NCBI GenBank assembly: GCA_003697105.1 | Contig: RFFQ01000012.1 | Location: 12,637 to 76,636 of the forward strand | DNA: 64,000 nt | Direction of reading: 5' to 3' | Source: Gemmatimonadota bacterium | Lineage (GTDB): Bacteria; 4572-55; J002 | Shown here: positions 8,430 through 18,233 of the stretch, one piece after another | Numbering within the stretch: position 1 is the stretch's first letter | How the letters are laid out: each line of letters starts with the position of its first letter | Translations under genes and position numbers: made by a program | Notes under the pieces: model-generated | The model's input: only the letters and a program-made list of their open reading frames with translations | Databases searched by the model: none | What the model was told of the DNA's origin: nothing

Positions 8430-9812
8430 TTAATGCGTGTCGTGATGATGCGGATCGGCTTGAGGCAAAACGCCTTTCACTTCCGCCATCGCAATGACCG
8501 GCAGAAAACGCACGAACAACAAGAACAACGTTAAAAAGAGTCCAAAGGTACCAATAAACGTCGTAACATCAAAAATCGTTGGACGGTAGTAATCCCAACT
8601 GGAAGGCAAGAAGTCACGGGACAACGAGGTAATCACAATCACAAAACGCTCAAACCACATCCCGATGTTGATAAAAATAGATGCCACAAACATCACAGGA
8701 ATACTACGACGTAACTTCTTAAACCAAAAGAGTTGGGGTACCAGCACGTTACAAGAGATCATGCTCCAATACGCCCACCAATAGGGACCAAATGCCCGGT
8801 TGATAAACGCAAACCGTTCAAATTCATTACCGCTGTACCACGCAATAAAAAACTCGCAACCATAGGCATAACCAACCATCATACCGGTGAGGAGCATAAT
8901 CTTATTCATATTCTCAAGGTGGCGAATCGTGATATAATCCTCTAGCCCGAAAATCTTGCGGGTAATAATACCGAGCGTCATCACCATCGCAAAGCCCGAA
9001 AAAATAGCGCCGGCAACAAAATAGGGTGGAAAGATCGTCGTATGCCAACCCGGAATGATACTCACCGCAAAGTCCGTACTCACGATACTGTGAACGGAGA
9101 GCACCAACGGCGTGGATAGCCCTGCCAAAAGCAAATATGCCAATTCATAGTGCTTCCACTGCTTGTTCCCGCCGCGCCAACCTAACGCAAAAATACCAAA
9201 CAGCACCTTGCGAATTTTAGTGGTTGCCCGGTCTCGCAACGTGGCTAAATCTGGGATCAAGCCCACATACCAGAACAGACACGACACCGTAAAATACGTC
9301 CCGACAGCAAATGCATCCCATAACAGCGGGCTACGGAAGTTGGGCCACATGGAAAGGTATTGCGTCGGATAGGGAAAGATCCAATAAATCAACCAGATAC
9401 GCCCCACGTGAATCGCCGGGAAAAGACCCGCACAAATCACCGCAAAAAGCGTCATGGCTTCCGCAAAACGATTGATGGATGTTCGCCACTTCTGGCGTAA
9501 TAAAAAGAGAATCGCTGAAATCAGCGTTCCGGCGTGCCCGATACCAACCCAGAAGACGAAGTTGACAATCGCCCAGCCCCAGCCATTCGGATTTTGCAAA
9601 CCCCAGATGCCCAAACCTTCCCACAATAGGTAACCAACGGAGCCTAACAGCAATAACACAATGGAACTGGATAAACCGATCGCAATAAACCAGAGCGGAG
9701 GTGTCTTACCTTCGATTAAGGAACTGATCTTCTCCGAGACATCATGAAACGTCGGATTGCCCTGAATCAGCGGCGCATCAACATGCGTTTTTTCAGCAGT
9801 TACAGCGTCCAT
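8430..9812 (-). CDS. actC: Alternative complex III subunit ActC (NrfD/PsrC-like quinol site subunit)
   Basis: A 460-residue integral membrane protein with about ten helices, of the polysulfide reductase NrfD family. It has a long N-terminal hydrophilic arm (about 35 residues) and the [16 protein letters not shown]-type segment near residue 92 that is typical of ActC. In ACIII it carries the quinol-binding pocket at the periplasmic side and docks the Fe-S subunit ActB. The C-terminal end is His-rich (DPHHHDTH). It starts about 50 bases after actB stops. The Shine-Dalgarno sequence is weak, suggesting coupling to upstream translation. Confidence 0.93.
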   Translation of the reverse strand: MDAVTAEKTHVDAPLIQGNPTFHDVSEKISSLIEGKTPPLWFIAIGLSSSIVLLLLGSVGYLLWEGLGIWGLQNPNGWGWAIVNFVFWVGIGHAGTLISAILFLLRQKWRTSINRFAEAMTLFAVICAGLFPAIHVGRIWLIYWIFPYPTQYLSMWPNFRSPLLWDAFAVGTYFTVSCLFWYVGLIPDLATLRDRATTKIRKVLFGIFALGWRGGNKQWKHYELAYLLLAGLSTPLVLSVHSIVSTDFAVSIIPGWHTTIFPPYFVAGAIFSGFAMVMTLGIITRKIFGLEDYITIRHLENMNKIMLLTGMMVGYAYGCEFFIAWYSGNEFERFAFINRAFGPYWWAYWSMISCNVLVPQLFWFKKLRRSIPVMFVASIFINIGMWFERFVIVITSLSRDFLPSSWDYYRPTIFDVTTFIGTFGLFLTLFLLFVRFLPVIAMAEVKGVLPQADPHHHDTH

Positions 9813-9865
9813 AAATCATTACACCACGTTTATAGTGAATAGTATCAATGAGTTATCCTAAAAAA

Positions 9866-12800
9866 TCAGTGATGACTCCCACCGGAGTGATCATCATCCG
9901 TGGTTGGTGGTACCGCCACCGGTTCTAATTCCGGATTGGGGTTACGCACCTTCGCCAAATACGAAGTGCGTGGTTTAATATTGAGTTCAGCCAGCATCTC
10001 GTAATCCCGGTTGATCGCCTTCATCTGGGTGACCTGACTTTGCGGGTCGTTAATATTCCCAAACGTGATCGCTTGTGTCGGGCATGCCTGCTGGCAGGCA
10101 CTAACCACTTCGCCATCATGAATATGCTGGTCGGGGCGGGTACCATTCCGAAATTCATTTTTAACTTTAATCCGCGTATAATTAATTCGTTGCGTACAGT
10201 ACGTACATTTTTCCATTACGCCGCGAAAACGTACCGTCACATCGGGGTTCATCCCCATTTTCACAATTTCAGGTGTCGCTTTGGTATAGTTGAAAAAGTT
10301 AAACCGACGAACTTTATAGGGGCAGTTATCCAAACAATACCGCGTACCGACACAGCGGTTATACACCATCACATTCAAACCTTCTTTATCATGCATGGTC
10401 GCCGCAAACGGGCACACTTGTTCACAAGGTGCATTTTCGCAATGATGGCATGCGACCGGCTGGTACACCATCTCCGCGTCATCCGGCTTTTCCGGATTAC
10501 CGGTAAAATAGCGGTCAATCCGAATCCAATGCATCTCACGACCGCGCCGAACTTCGGTCTTGCCCACAACCGGGATGTTATTTTCACTTTGACACGCAAT
10601 GGTACACGCATTACATCCGACACAGGCGTTCAAATCGATCACCATTCCCCACTGATACCCTTCGTCATAGCTGGGTTCTTTCCAGAGAGACTTGGCGATC
10701 TGCCGATCATGTTCTTTAATACGTTTGATTTGGTCTGGATGATGTTGGTAATCCGATAAGGTCATCTCCCGGATTAACATCGGCAACCGTTTCTGAATTT
10801 GGTCGGCGGCTAATTTTTCGGTATCCATGCCATGATGGTCTTGGGTACATGCCATTTCGTATGTGCCCGGTAGTTTTGTAACCGAAAGACCTTGATCAAA
10901 ATGGAGTGCTTGGGACGTCCGCAAACGGTACGTGTTAAATCCAACCCGGTCCCCAACACGACCGGCGGCTTCACGCCCATAACCAAGTGCTACGGCAACC
11001 GATTTATCCGCCATACCGGGCATCACCCAGACAGGCATTTTCAGCCGTTTACCCCGGTAACTCAATTCAACCCAGTTTTCATTCTCTACCCCGAGTTCTT
11101 TAGCCGTAGTAGCACTCATTAACGCGGCGTTATCCCACGTCAGTTTGGTCATGCTGTCCGGGAGTTCCTGCAACCACCCATTGTTGGCAAATCGCCCATC
11201 AAAAGTCGCCGGAGAGGCGTAAAAAACAATCTCCATCCCGCTTTTCACCACAATCGGATGGTCCTGAAGATACGCCCGGATGGATTCACTATTTAACCCG
11301 GGGACAACCGGTGTTGCCGCACTATTTTCCAGCACACCTTCGTGCAACACCTTACGCCAATGTTGCTCAAAATCGAGTTCACCCAATCGCGGTAACCATG
11401 TTGCCCGAACAAGGTCGTAGCCACGACCATCCTTGCCGGTAATAAGTAAACTGAGCACCTCAATCGCACTTTTAGCACCGAACAACGGAGCGATCATCGG
11501 TTGAACGACACTCAAAGTACCATCTACGGCACGCACATCCCCCCATGCTTCCAAAAAGTGGGTTTGGGGCAGATGCCATTCCGCAAGTTTGGAGGTTTCG
11601 TTGACATGGGAACTTAGGTGAATCGAATGTTGCAGGCTTTTCAATGCGCGGGTCATATCCATATCCGCGGGCGCGTCGTAAACCGGGTTACCGCCGAGCA
11701 TTACCAAGGTATTGACATCCTGATTTCCGATTTTTGCCAGCAGGTCTGTGAAAGAAGACAAACGAGGCCGTTCTACATCTTGAAATGGGTAATAATCCAC
11801 GGTTTGTCCGATATTCCCCAACGCGGTATTCAGGGCAAATACCATCGCATGGACCGCGGGAGATTGGCGCCTGCCGGCAACAATCAAGCATTTACCCGGC
11901 GCATGTGCTAAATCCTTTGCCAATGCTTCCAGCCATTTTTTATCAAAATGTGCCGTCCCATCAACCGGAATCGCATCCAACGAAACCGGAACACCCTGCG
12001 CTTGAAGTTCCTGCGCCAACGCCGCCACAAATGCGCCAATCTGGGAGCTTTGCAGGCGTAACCGGTGGTCCGCAACGGCACCCGTCGCCGTGTACATGGA
12101 CTCAACCATATATAACCGGTTCATCGGGTCATGTTCGGTTTTCAATCGCCGCCCAGCAATAAAGCCACGAGCATTGACAACATTTTCACTTTCCATCAGG
12201 GTAAAATCAGCATCGACCGAGAGGACAACATCCGCTTTATCAAAATGATAACGCGGCTGGTACGCTTGTCCAGTGGCAATCTCAATGCCTTCAAAAAGGG
12301 TCTCATCCGTGACCGGTTCATAGGTTGCCCAAACAGCTTGCGGGAACATGGCTTCAAACTCAGCTTTCAGACGTGCCATTGTGGGCGAGGCAAACGATTC
12401 ACTCAGGATCGCCAATCCTTTACCTTGATTCTCCACGAATTTGGGATAAAGCTCTCGCCACGCTGCGGTAAAGTCTGACCATTTTTTAGAGACACCTTTG
12501 TGGAGCACTCGCTGGGATCGATCCGGGTCATACAAGCCTAAAATTTGCGCTTGCATAAACGCATTTGAACCCCCCAAACTAGAGGGATGTTTGGGATTAC
12601 CTTCGATTTTTGTCGGGCGCCCTTCGTGATTTTCCACCACGAGACCATATGCTCCCGTGCCAAACGGCATGGCCGTCGCGTAATAATTGGGGATACCGGG
12701 GATGACTTCTTCTGGTTGTACCACATACGGAATAATCTTTTCCACAGGACGGCGGCATCCCGTGAGACCGGCTAATGCGGCGGAAGCTCCCATCAATTTT

Positions 12801-12949
12801 AGGAACGTCCGGCGCGTCACCGGGTCGGTCATTTCAGAAGCCCCTTCGGGGAATTCCCGTTCCGTAAATTGGCGAAACTCCGGTGAATCCGCTAATTGAT
12901 CCAAACTTCGCCAGTACTGTTTTCCGTTCTTTCCATCTATCGATGACAT
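9866..12949 (-). CDS. actB: Alternative complex III subunit ActB, fused molybdopterin-like and Fe-S protein
   Basis: A 1027-residue protein from the ATG at 12949 (a TTG at 12958 is in frame). A Tat signal (RRTFLK) with a lipobox-like LTGC appears near residues 45-67. The large N-terminal part resembles a molybdopterin oxidoreductase that in ACIII is not known to bind the cofactor. The C-terminal part (about 765-1000) carries four cysteine clusters: CVGCNACTIAC, CHHCENAPCEQVC, CVGTRYCLDNC and CTYC...CQQACP. One has the Gly-Thr replacement expected for a 3Fe-4S centre. It moves electrons from quinol to the hemes. Its start overlaps the actA stop by 13 bases. Confidence 0.95.
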   Translation of the reverse strand: MSSIDGKNGKQYWRSLDQLADSPEFRQFTEREFPEGASEMTDPVTRRTFLKLMGASAALAGLTGCRRPVEKIIPYVVQPEEVIPGIPNYYATAMPFGTGAYGLVVENHEGRPTKIEGNPKHPSSLGGSNAFMQAQILGLYDPDRSQRVLHKGVSKKWSDFTAAWRELYPKFVENQGKGLAILSESFASPTMARLKAEFEAMFPQAVWATYEPVTDETLFEGIEIATGQAYQPRYHFDKADVVLSVDADFTLMESENVVNARGFIAGRRLKTEHDPMNRLYMVESMYTATGAVADHRLRLQSSQIGAFVAALAQELQAQGVPVSLDAIPVDGTAHFDKKWLEALAKDLAHAPGKCLIVAGRRQSPAVHAMVFALNTALGNIGQTVDYYPFQDVERPRLSSFTDLLAKIGNQDVNTLVMLGGNPVYDAPADMDMTRALKSLQHSIHLSSHVNETSKLAEWHLPQTHFLEAWGDVRAVDGTLSVVQPMIAPLFGAKSAIEVLSLLITGKDGRGYDLVRATWLPRLGELDFEQHWRKVLHEGVLENSAATPVVPGLNSESIRAYLQDHPIVVKSGMEIVFYASPATFDGRFANNGWLQELPDSMTKLTWDNAALMSATTAKELGVENENWVELSYRGKRLKMPVWVMPGMADKSVAVALGYGREAAGRVGDRVGFNTYRLRTSQALHFDQGLSVTKLPGTYEMACTQDHHGMDTEKLAADQIQKRLPMLIREMTLSDYQHHPDQIKRIKEHDRQIAKSLWKEPSYDEGYQWGMVIDLNACVGCNACTIACQSENNIPVVGKTEVRRGREMHWIRIDRYFTGNPEKPDDAEMVYQPVACHHCENAPCEQVCPFAATMHDKEGLNVMVYNRCVGTRYCLDNCPYKVRRFNFFNYTKATPEIVKMGMNPDVTVRFRGVMEKCTYCTQRINYTRIKVKNEFRNGTRPDQHIHDGEVVSACQQACPTQAITFGNINDPQSQVTQMKAINRDYEMLAELNIKPRTSYLAKVRNPNPELEPVAVPPTTDDDHSGGSHH

Positions 12950-13590
12950 ATCGAACAATCCTCTCCTGGAGCAATATTCTTTTCTTTCTTTAAGCGGGCA
13001 GCAATTTCAAGTTGATTTGCTGGGGGTTGCCACGTCATGTCCGTGACGGAGGTGGTGTTTAAATCCCGTAAGTGCATATCGGGATTCCGGTGACAATCCA
13101 GACACCACGCCATACTCAAGGGTTCAACTTGGGTGACTTTCACCATCTGATCCACGCGCCCATGACAACTGGAACATCCGACCCCCGCCTGAAGGTGAGC
13201 ACTATGATCAAAATAGACATAATCCGCGAGATTATGTACTCGTACCCACTCAATGGGATTCCCGGAATTCCAACTTTCCCGCACCGGCAGCAATTTTTCG
13301 CTTTCCGGTAAGATCAGGGTGTGACAATTCATACAGGTTTGGGTGGGAGGAACATTGGCTTCTTGCGAAACCTCGACGTTCGTATGGCAATACCGGCAAT
13401 CCATGCCCAAATCACCTGCATGTAACTTGTGACTATACGGCACCGGTTGCTCTGGGCGATACCCCACATCAGTGTACGCCGGCGAAAAATAGTAGGCGTA
13501 CACTATCGCCGCGCCGGTTGAACCAAAAACCAACACGAAGATTAAAACCAACGGAATTTTATTTGTCCACTTGGGAAATGTTTGTGCCAT
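12937..13590 (-). CDS. actA: Alternative complex III subunit ActA, pentaheme cytochrome c
   Basis: A 217-residue protein with an N-terminal membrane anchor (about residues 12-35) and five CxxCH motifs at residues 65-69, 86-90, 139-143, 163-167 and 212-216. The last one ends at the penultimate residue. This is the pentaheme architecture of ActA. The hemes form the periplasmic electron path between ActB and the monoheme ActE. It is the first act gene, 46 bases after ctaB, with GAGG near the start. The stop overlaps the actB start, so the two are probably translationally coupled. Confidence 0.95.
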   Translation of the reverse strand: MAQTFPKWTNKIPLVLIFVLVFGSTGAAIVYAYYFSPAYTDVGYRPEQPVPYSHKLHAGDLGMDCRYCHTNVEVSQEANVPPTQTCMNCHTLILPESEKLLPVRESWNSGNPIEWVRVHNLADYVYFDHSAHLQAGVGCSSCHGRVDQMVKVTQVEPLSMAWCLDCHRNPDMHLRDLNTTSVTDMTWQPPANQLEIAARLKKEKNIAPGEDCSICHR

Positions 13591-13636
13591 ATATCTGTAA
13601 TCCTCTAAAGACGGAAGCTTACTTAGAGCTTAGAGC

Positions 13637-14497
13637 TTAAATAATTCCTTCCACAGCAATCGTGATAAAAAGGGCAAACAAATACACGATGGAATAACCA
13701 AATAACCCCCGCAACCGCTGTGGAGATGAATCGTTCCGAACATCAAACGCTTTTTTAACAAACAGACCACCTAAAATAAGAGAAACCGCCAAATACAAAA
13801 ACCCAAATTCGACGGTTAATAGCGACATGGTAATCGCAAACAACATTAACGAATAATAAAATATCTGATTTAACGTTGCCGCATCCCCTTGAGCCACCGG
13901 TAACATTGGGTAGCCAACTTTTACGTAATCATCTTTACAAAACATGGCCAACGACCAAAAATGTGGCGGTGTCCAGAAAAAGATAATCGCAAATAAAATC
14001 CACGGGGTAATGCTAAAGGAACCCGTTGCTGCCGTCCAAGCACCCACCGGAGCCATCGCCCCGGCAACCCCTCCAATAACGATATTTTGATCCGTATTCG
14101 GCTTCAACCACAACGTGTAAAAAAAACCATAAAAAATAATGGTACTTAGGGCTAAGCCGGCAGTCAACCAATTAAAATAAAACCCAAATAAGAGCGTTCC
14201 CGCCGTACCGATTAGAATCGAAAAGGTAAGCGCCTGATAGGGGGTGAGTTTACCTTGGGGTAACGGGCGGCGTTTGCTGGTGCGGGACATTTGGGCATCC
14301 ACATCTCGCTCAAAGTATTGATTGAGAGCGTTGGCACACCCTCCGGTTAAATATAAACCCAGCAATACTAAAAAAAAGCGGAACGGGTCCGATAAAAGAC
14401 TCCCCTCGACAATGAGAGACGTCGCCCCTGTCACAACCACCAACAACATAATGGATGGTTTCGTTAAATTCAGATAATCTCGAAGATGTAAATTCAT
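13637..14497 (-). CDS. ctaB: Protoheme IX farnesyltransferase (heme O synthase)
   Basis: A 286-residue UbiA-superfamily membrane enzyme. The ATG at 14497 gives MNLHLRDYLNLTKPSIM, the usual start of the family; the longer frame to 14593 would cross the predicted promoter. The Asp-rich NxxxDxxxD motif (NALNQYFERDVDAQM) and the second motif region DYVKVGYPMLP are present, as is the basic TSKRRPLPQG segment. It converts heme B to heme O, the precursor of heme A for the oxidase in the same operon. It is the first gene of the respiratory operon. Confidence 0.95.
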   Translation of the reverse strand: MNLHLRDYLNLTKPSIMLLVVVTGATSLIVEGSLLSDPFRFFLVLLGLYLTGGCANALNQYFERDVDAQMSRTSKRRPLPQGKLTPYQALTFSILIGTAGTLLFGFYFNWLTAGLALSTIIFYGFFYTLWLKPNTDQNIVIGGVAGAMAPVGAWTAATGSFSITPWILFAIIFFWTPPHFWSLAMFCKDDYVKVGYPMLPVAQGDAATLNQIFYYSLMLFAITMSLLTVEFGFLYLAVSLILGGLFVKKAFDVRNDSSPQRLRGLFGYSIVYLFALFITIAVEGII

Positions 14498-14538
14498 TGA
14501 ATTGTATTGTGAAGAGTGGGATGATTTTGTGAGAATAT

Positions 14539-14554
14539 TGTGAAAAAGATCACA
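14539..14554. promoter_or_regulatory. Perfect CRP/FNR-superfamily-like dyad TGTGA-N6-TCACA
   Basis: The 16 bases read TGTGA, six bases, TCACA on both strands, the exact CRP-type consensus. Relative to the predicted ctaB promoter its centre is near +12, a position that would suit repression. Two further TTGTGA half-sites lie nearby at 14507-14512 and 14527-14532. Which regulator binds, if any, is not known from this window. Confidence 0.5.
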
Positions 14555-14564
14555 AACGAGGCTG

Positions 14565-14593
14565 AAAATATGGACGCCTTTAGACTTTGTCAA
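14565..14593 (-). promoter_or_regulatory. Predicted sigma70-type promoter of the ctaB-act-cta operon
   Basis: On the minus strand TTGACA (14593-14588) is separated by 17 bases from TATTTT (14570-14565). The start of transcription would be near 14558, about 60 bases before the ctaB ATG. It lies just after the FMN reductase-like gene, for which no clear terminator was seen. Confidence 0.6.
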
Positions 14594-14638
14594 TATTTAA
14601 TTTGCAAGATACTGTATAAAAATGAGGTACCTAAATTA

Positions 14639-15157
14639 TCAGGACAAAAAGCGCAACAACGATTGTACCAACTGTTCAATCTTACTCCGCACTTTCTCAT
14701 CCACCAACACGCCCTCTTGAAAACTGGCAGAACTGGTATATACCGTCGGTTGTACCGACATTACATTGACCTCAAACGAAAGTACTTTCATTAACTCCGC
14801 CGAGGCAAGATAAGAACCTTGACCCCCTGCCGTACACACAATTCCGGCAAATTTATCCCGCATAGCACCGGTGGTAATATCCAAAAAATTCTTTAACACC
14901 CCCGAAAACGAGTATTGATAAACCGGCATCCCCAACACATAGGCATCAGCCGATTCCAAAACGGCATAAGCATGTTGCATATCCTGATTATACGCCGATA
15001 ATGGACGCCCATCACAAAATTCAAGATCAAGATGCCGGAGATCCAGTATTTCGGTCTCAATCCCATGCGACACCAATAACGTTGCGATGTGCTCCAATAC
15101 GATAGCGGTTTTAGAATCCTTCCCTAAACTCCCCTGAACAAGTACAACTTTGGACAT
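14639..15157 (-). CDS. NAD(P)H-dependent FMN reductase-like flavodoxin-fold protein
   Basis: A 172-residue protein, starting at the ATG at 15157 with TAGGAG eleven bases upstream; a longer open frame to 15319 has no supporting start. The N-terminus MSKVVLVQGSLGKDSKTA carries the FMN phosphate-binding loop of the NADPH-dependent FMN reductase family (SsuE/ArsH-like). The central segment YVLGMPVYQYSFSGVLKNFLD contains the conserved P-x-Y-x-x-S-x-x-G-x-L-K-x-F-x-D block that shapes the flavin site. It is expected to be cytosolic and to reduce flavin or a small quinone-like substrate. The true substrate cannot be told. Confidence 0.85.
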   Translation of the reverse strand: MSKVVLVQGSLGKDSKTAIVLEHIATLLVSHGIETEILDLRHLDLEFCDGRPLSAYNQDMQHAYAVLESADAYVLGMPVYQYSFSGVLKNFLDITTGAMRDKFAGIVCTAGGQGSYLASAELMKVLSFEVNVMSVQPTVYTSSASFQEGVLVDEKVRSKIEQLVQSLLRFLS

Positions 15158-15300
15158 CGTGATAAAAACTCCTACGCGATAAATAGAGTATGGTTTCCAA
15201 TCCCCACGGCTGGGGGAGAGAATACAATGAACATGACCGAAAATCAATGACAAAGATGACCCAACCCCGTCCAAATTCCGGCAAGATATTATGAAAGTGG

Positions 15301-15329
15301 TTGACAGTCCTGATTCCATTTCCTAAATT
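15301..15329 (+). promoter_or_regulatory. Predicted promoter of proS
   Basis: TTGACA at 15301-15306, a 17-base spacer and TAAATT at 15324-15329. Transcription would start near 15336, giving a leader of about 55 bases with no obvious T-box. The rest of the 233-base gap between the reductase-like gene and proS shows nothing recognisable. Confidence 0.55.
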
Positions 15330-15390
15330 GCGTGAATATGGACAAAACTCAATTCTGAAGGACTCGTTTTAATTTAAGGAGTGAAATATA

Positions 15391-16875
15391 GTGGCAAAAC
15401 GTAACATCACCAAACGAAGTGAGAACTATTCACAATGGTATTTGGATATTATTCGAGAGGCACAGTTAGCAGAGAATGCACCGGTGCGGGGTTGCATGGT
15501 CATTCGCCCCAACGGTTTTGCAATCTGGGAAAAGATGCAACGAACCCTGGATGATATGTTCAAAGCCACCGGTCACGTCAATGCCTATTTTCCCCTCTTC
15601 ATCCCCAAATCCTACCTCAGTAAAGAAGCCCAGCACGTGGAAGGATTCGCCAAAGAATGTGCGATCATCACCCACTATCGCCTGAAAAACGCCGAGGACG
15701 GCAACGGCGTGATGGTTGACCCCACCGCAAAATTGGAAGAGGAACTCATCGTCCGCCCAACCTCTGAAACAATGATCTGGAGTGTGTACAAAAACTGGAT
15801 TCAATCCTACCGCGACCTCCCTATCCTGATCAATCAATGGGCAAATGTAGTCCGGTGGGAAATGCGCACTCGCCTCTTTTTGCGTACCGCCGAATTCCTG
15901 TGGCAAGAGGGTCACACGGCACATCGCACCTACGAGGAAGCGGAAGAAGAAACCCTTCGTATGTTGAATGTCTATCGTACGTTTGCAGAAGATTACATGG
16001 CAATGCCGGTCTTTACCGGACGAAAAACCGAAGGTGAAAAATTCGCCGGAGCCGAGCATACCTACACCATCGAAGCGATGATGCAAGACCGCAAAGCATT
16101 GCAAGCCGGTACGTCACACAATTTAGGTCAGAATTTTGCCAAAGCATTTGATGTAAAATTCCAAGATAGTGATGGCGATGTAAAATATGTGTGGGCAACC
16201 AGTTGGGGGCTTTCCACCCGCATGATTGGGGCATTAATTATGACCCATAGCGATGATCGGGGACTGGTACTCCCCCCCAAATTGGCAAGCCAGCAAGTGG
16301 TCATCGTCCCCATCTGGAGATCCGATGATGAAAAAGCGATGGTCTTAAACTACGCGGAAAGAATTGAACACGAAATTCGTGAGAGCGGTATCACCGTCCA
16401 TTTAGATGATCGGGATGGTTACACCCCGGGCTGGAAATTCAACGAATGGGAAGTCCGGGGAATCCCAGTACGCTTGGAAATCGGTCCCCGCGATGTCCAA
16501 GGCAAAAATGCGATGGTCGCCCGCCGCGATATGGAGGGTAAAGCCGCCAAACAAATCGTACCACGCGATGCGATCCAAGCACAAGTGAACCAAATCCTGA
16601 AAGATATGCAAAATAACTTGTTTGAAAAAGCCCGTGCGTTCCGGGATCAACATACCTACGACTTGAAAACGTATGGCGATATGAAAGAATTACTGGAAGG
16701 TGAAGGTGGATTTGCCCGTGTGTGGTGGAATGGCACTCCCGAGGATGAGGAAAAATTGAAAGAAATCAAAGCCAGTGTTCGCTGCATTCTGCCAAACCCA
16801 GCAGGCGAAAAAGGGGCGTGTATTCTCACCGGCAAAGAAACCGACCAACGCGTGATTATCAGTAAAGCGTACTAA
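15391..16875 (+). CDS. proS: Prolyl-tRNA synthetase, archaeal/eukaryote-like (ProS type 3)
   Basis: A 494-residue class II aminoacyl-tRNA synthetase that charges tRNA-Pro. The GTG start at 15391 has AAGGAG nine bases upstream. Motif 2 is visible as [18 protein letters not shown] at about 165-182. It is preceded by the RPTSETMIW proline-pocket segment near 127. Motif 3 ([17 protein letters not shown]) lies near 270. The length near 490 residues and the lack of an inserted editing domain fit the short archaeal-type enzyme found in some bacteria rather than the about 570-residue E. coli type. It is followed by a strong terminator. Confidence 0.96.
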   Translation: MAKRNITKRSENYSQWYLDIIREAQLAENAPVRGCMVIRPNGFAIWEKMQRTLDDMFKATGHVNAYFPLFIPKSYLSKEAQHVEGFAKECAIITHYRLKNAEDGNGVMVDPTAKLEEELIVRPTSETMIWSVYKNWIQSYRDLPILINQWANVVRWEMRTRLFLRTAEFLWQEGHTAHRTYEEAEEETLRMLNVYRTFAEDYMAMPVFTGRKTEGEKFAGAEHTYTIEAMMQDRKALQAGTSHNLGQNFAKAFDVKFQDSDGDVKYVWATSWGLSTRMIGALIMTHSDDRGLVLPPKLASQQVVIVPIWRSDDEKAMVLNYAERIEHEIRESGITVHLDDRDGYTPGWKFNEWEVRGIPVRLEIGPRDVQGKNAMVARRDMEGKAAKQIVPRDAIQAQVNQILKDMQNNLFEKARAFRDQHTYDLKTYGDMKELLEGEGGFARVWWNGTPEDEEKLKEIKASVRCILPNPAGEKGACILTGKETDQRVIISKAY

Positions 16876-16882
16876 CAGCGTC

Positions 16883-16909
16883 AAGCCTCGCTTCGGCGAG
16901 GCTTTTTTA
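16883..16909 (+). terminator. Intrinsic terminator after proS
   Basis: A nine-base-pair perfect stem (AAGCCTCGC, 16883-16891, with GCGAGGCTT, 16896-16904) closes a TTCG tetraloop and is followed by a run of T. The H-NOX gene starts only 20 bases later, with its ribosome site in between and no space for a full promoter. Confidence 0.92.
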
Positions 16910-16928
16910 GAGGGAAGGGAGACAATTC

Positions 16929-17468
16929 ATGCACGGAATTATTTTCGTAAAGTTGAAAAAGTACGTCGAGGAAAAACTCGGAAAACCAGCATGGAAACAA
17001 TTACAAGAACACGCCGGTCTCAAAAATAAAATCTATATGCCGATTAAAGTGTATCCCGATGAAGAGATGTTCGCCCTCATTTCAAGTGCCGTTGAGCTTA
17101 CCCGCCAACCGCTCCCCGATATTTTGGAAGATTTCGGGAAATACGTTGTACCGGACCTGGTGAAGATGTACAAATCCTTGATTAAACCCGAGTGGAAAAC
17201 ACTTGATCTGCTAGAACACGTGGAAAACACCATCCATAAAGTGGTGCGAATTACCAACCCGAATTCCACACCACCGCAACTGATCTGTCACCGTGTGAAT
17301 CCCCGAGAAGTCCAAATCATCTATTCATCGGCGCGGAAAATGTGTCCCTTCGCACGGGGTATTATCCAGGGTATTGCAGATTTATATCACGAGCCAATCC
17401 GTATCACAGAACATCAATGTATGCTCTCCGGGGCGGAAAGTTGCCATATCCACGTGACATTAGTCTAA
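16929..17468 (+). CDS. hnoX: Stand-alone H-NOX (HNOB) heme-based NO/O2 sensor
   Basis: A 179-residue heme nitric oxide/oxygen binding domain protein. The proximal heme ligand is H103: it is 12 residues before the PP of TPPQL, the same spacing as in the Thermoanaerobacter domain. The YxSxR heme-propionate motif is YSSAR at 132-136. C139, H162, C164 and C172 match the zinc site of Vibrio and Shewanella-type H-NOX proteins. These proteins bind NO and control a partner kinase, diguanylate cyclase or chemoreceptor. No such partner is adjacent here. GGGAG lies upstream of the ATG. It overlaps the convergent methyltransferase gene by 9 bases. Confidence 0.93.
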   Translation: MHGIIFVKLKKYVEEKLGKPAWKQLQEHAGLKNKIYMPIKVYPDEEMFALISSAVELTRQPLPDILEDFGKYVVPDLVKMYKSLIKPEWKTLDLLEHVENTIHKVVRITNPNSTPPQLICHRVNPREVQIIYSSARKMCPFARGIIQGIADLYHEPIRITEHQCMLSGAESCHIHVTLV

Positions 17469-18227
17469 CCGCCGGGCATGAATGAAAAACCGGTGCAAGG
17501 TTACATCCAGATAGCCATCCCGCTCAATCCGGTTGTGAATTTCACCCAACGGCTCCCAGTAGGCCTCCACCGAAAAATCTGGAACTTGCCACGGAACTGC
17601 CTTGAGATAGTAGATAATCGCCCCAATATCATAAAAACGGGTGCGGGTAAAATCCGTCTGGGTTTGCTCGACCCAGAATCCCACGTTACCCAGCGCCCGG
17701 GCTGCCGTATCCACAAACCAATTTGCCTCTCCTCCGGTCGGTGAAGGCGCCCCTAACAACAGATTTAGCTCAATGTCGTTGTTCTCCCCAACTTGTTGGG
17801 TGATGAATTCACCCCCCGGCTTTAAAATTCGATACACTTCTGAGGGCGCATACCATTCATGCCGGTTGATCACCAATTCAAATTGTTGGTCGGAAAAGGG
17901 GAGCGGAGAACCTTCCTCAACGGGTATCACTTCAACGCCGAGTGGACTCAATCGGCGCCGGGCAATCGGGACATTGGGCGGGTAAGCTTCTGTGGCGTAG
18001 GTCTGGGCAGGTAAAGGTTGTAATGAGGCTAAAAATTCACCCCCACCGGTACCCATATCCAGTAACGAGGCAACCTGCCGAATTTTGGGCAAAATACGGC
18101 TTTTGTAACCCCACGCTACCGGCATTTCGACCATCCGCCCCGCCAGATAAGAAAAATCCCATCCCGCAAATGATGAGGTTTCAGCTTCCTTTAGCCAAAA
18201 CTCAAACAATGCTCGATTCTTTATCAT
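17460..18227 (-). CDS. Class I SAM-dependent methyltransferase
   Basis: A 255-residue cytosolic protein with a Rossmann-type methyltransferase core. The SAM-binding motif I is LLDMGTGGGEFLASL near residues 56-70. A motif II acidic residue follows in YATEAYPPN, and a post-motif stretch FELVINRHEWYAPSEVYRILKPGG near 118-140 is typical of this family. The substrate cannot be read from the sequence. The N-terminal WLKEAETSSFAGWDFSYL segment is common in bacterial methyltransferases of this subgroup. It starts 6 bases after tag and is the last gene of the rseP-to-methyltransferase run. The Shine-Dalgarno sequence is weak. Confidence 0.82.
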   Translation of the reverse strand: MIKNRALFEFWLKEAETSSFAGWDFSYLAGRMVEMPVAWGYKSRILPKIRQVASLLDMGTGGGEFLASLQPLPAQTYATEAYPPNVPIARRRLSPLGVEVIPVEEGSPLPFSDQQFELVINRHEWYAPSEVYRILKPGGEFITQQVGENNDIELNLLLGAPSPTGGEANWFVDTAARALGNVGFWVEQTQTDFTRTRFYDIGAIIYYLKAVPWQVPDFSVEAYWEPLGEIHNRIERDGYLDVTLHRFFIHARRLD

Positions 18228-18233
18228 GGGGAA

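Noticed and set aside
10040-10759. 239-residue plus-strand frame opposite actB
   Set aside because: It is the antisense shadow of the Fe-S part of actB; the sequence has no domain character.
15336-15390. T-box or other riboswitch before proS
   Set aside because: The leader is only about 55 bases and shows no T-box sequence or stable alternative hairpins.
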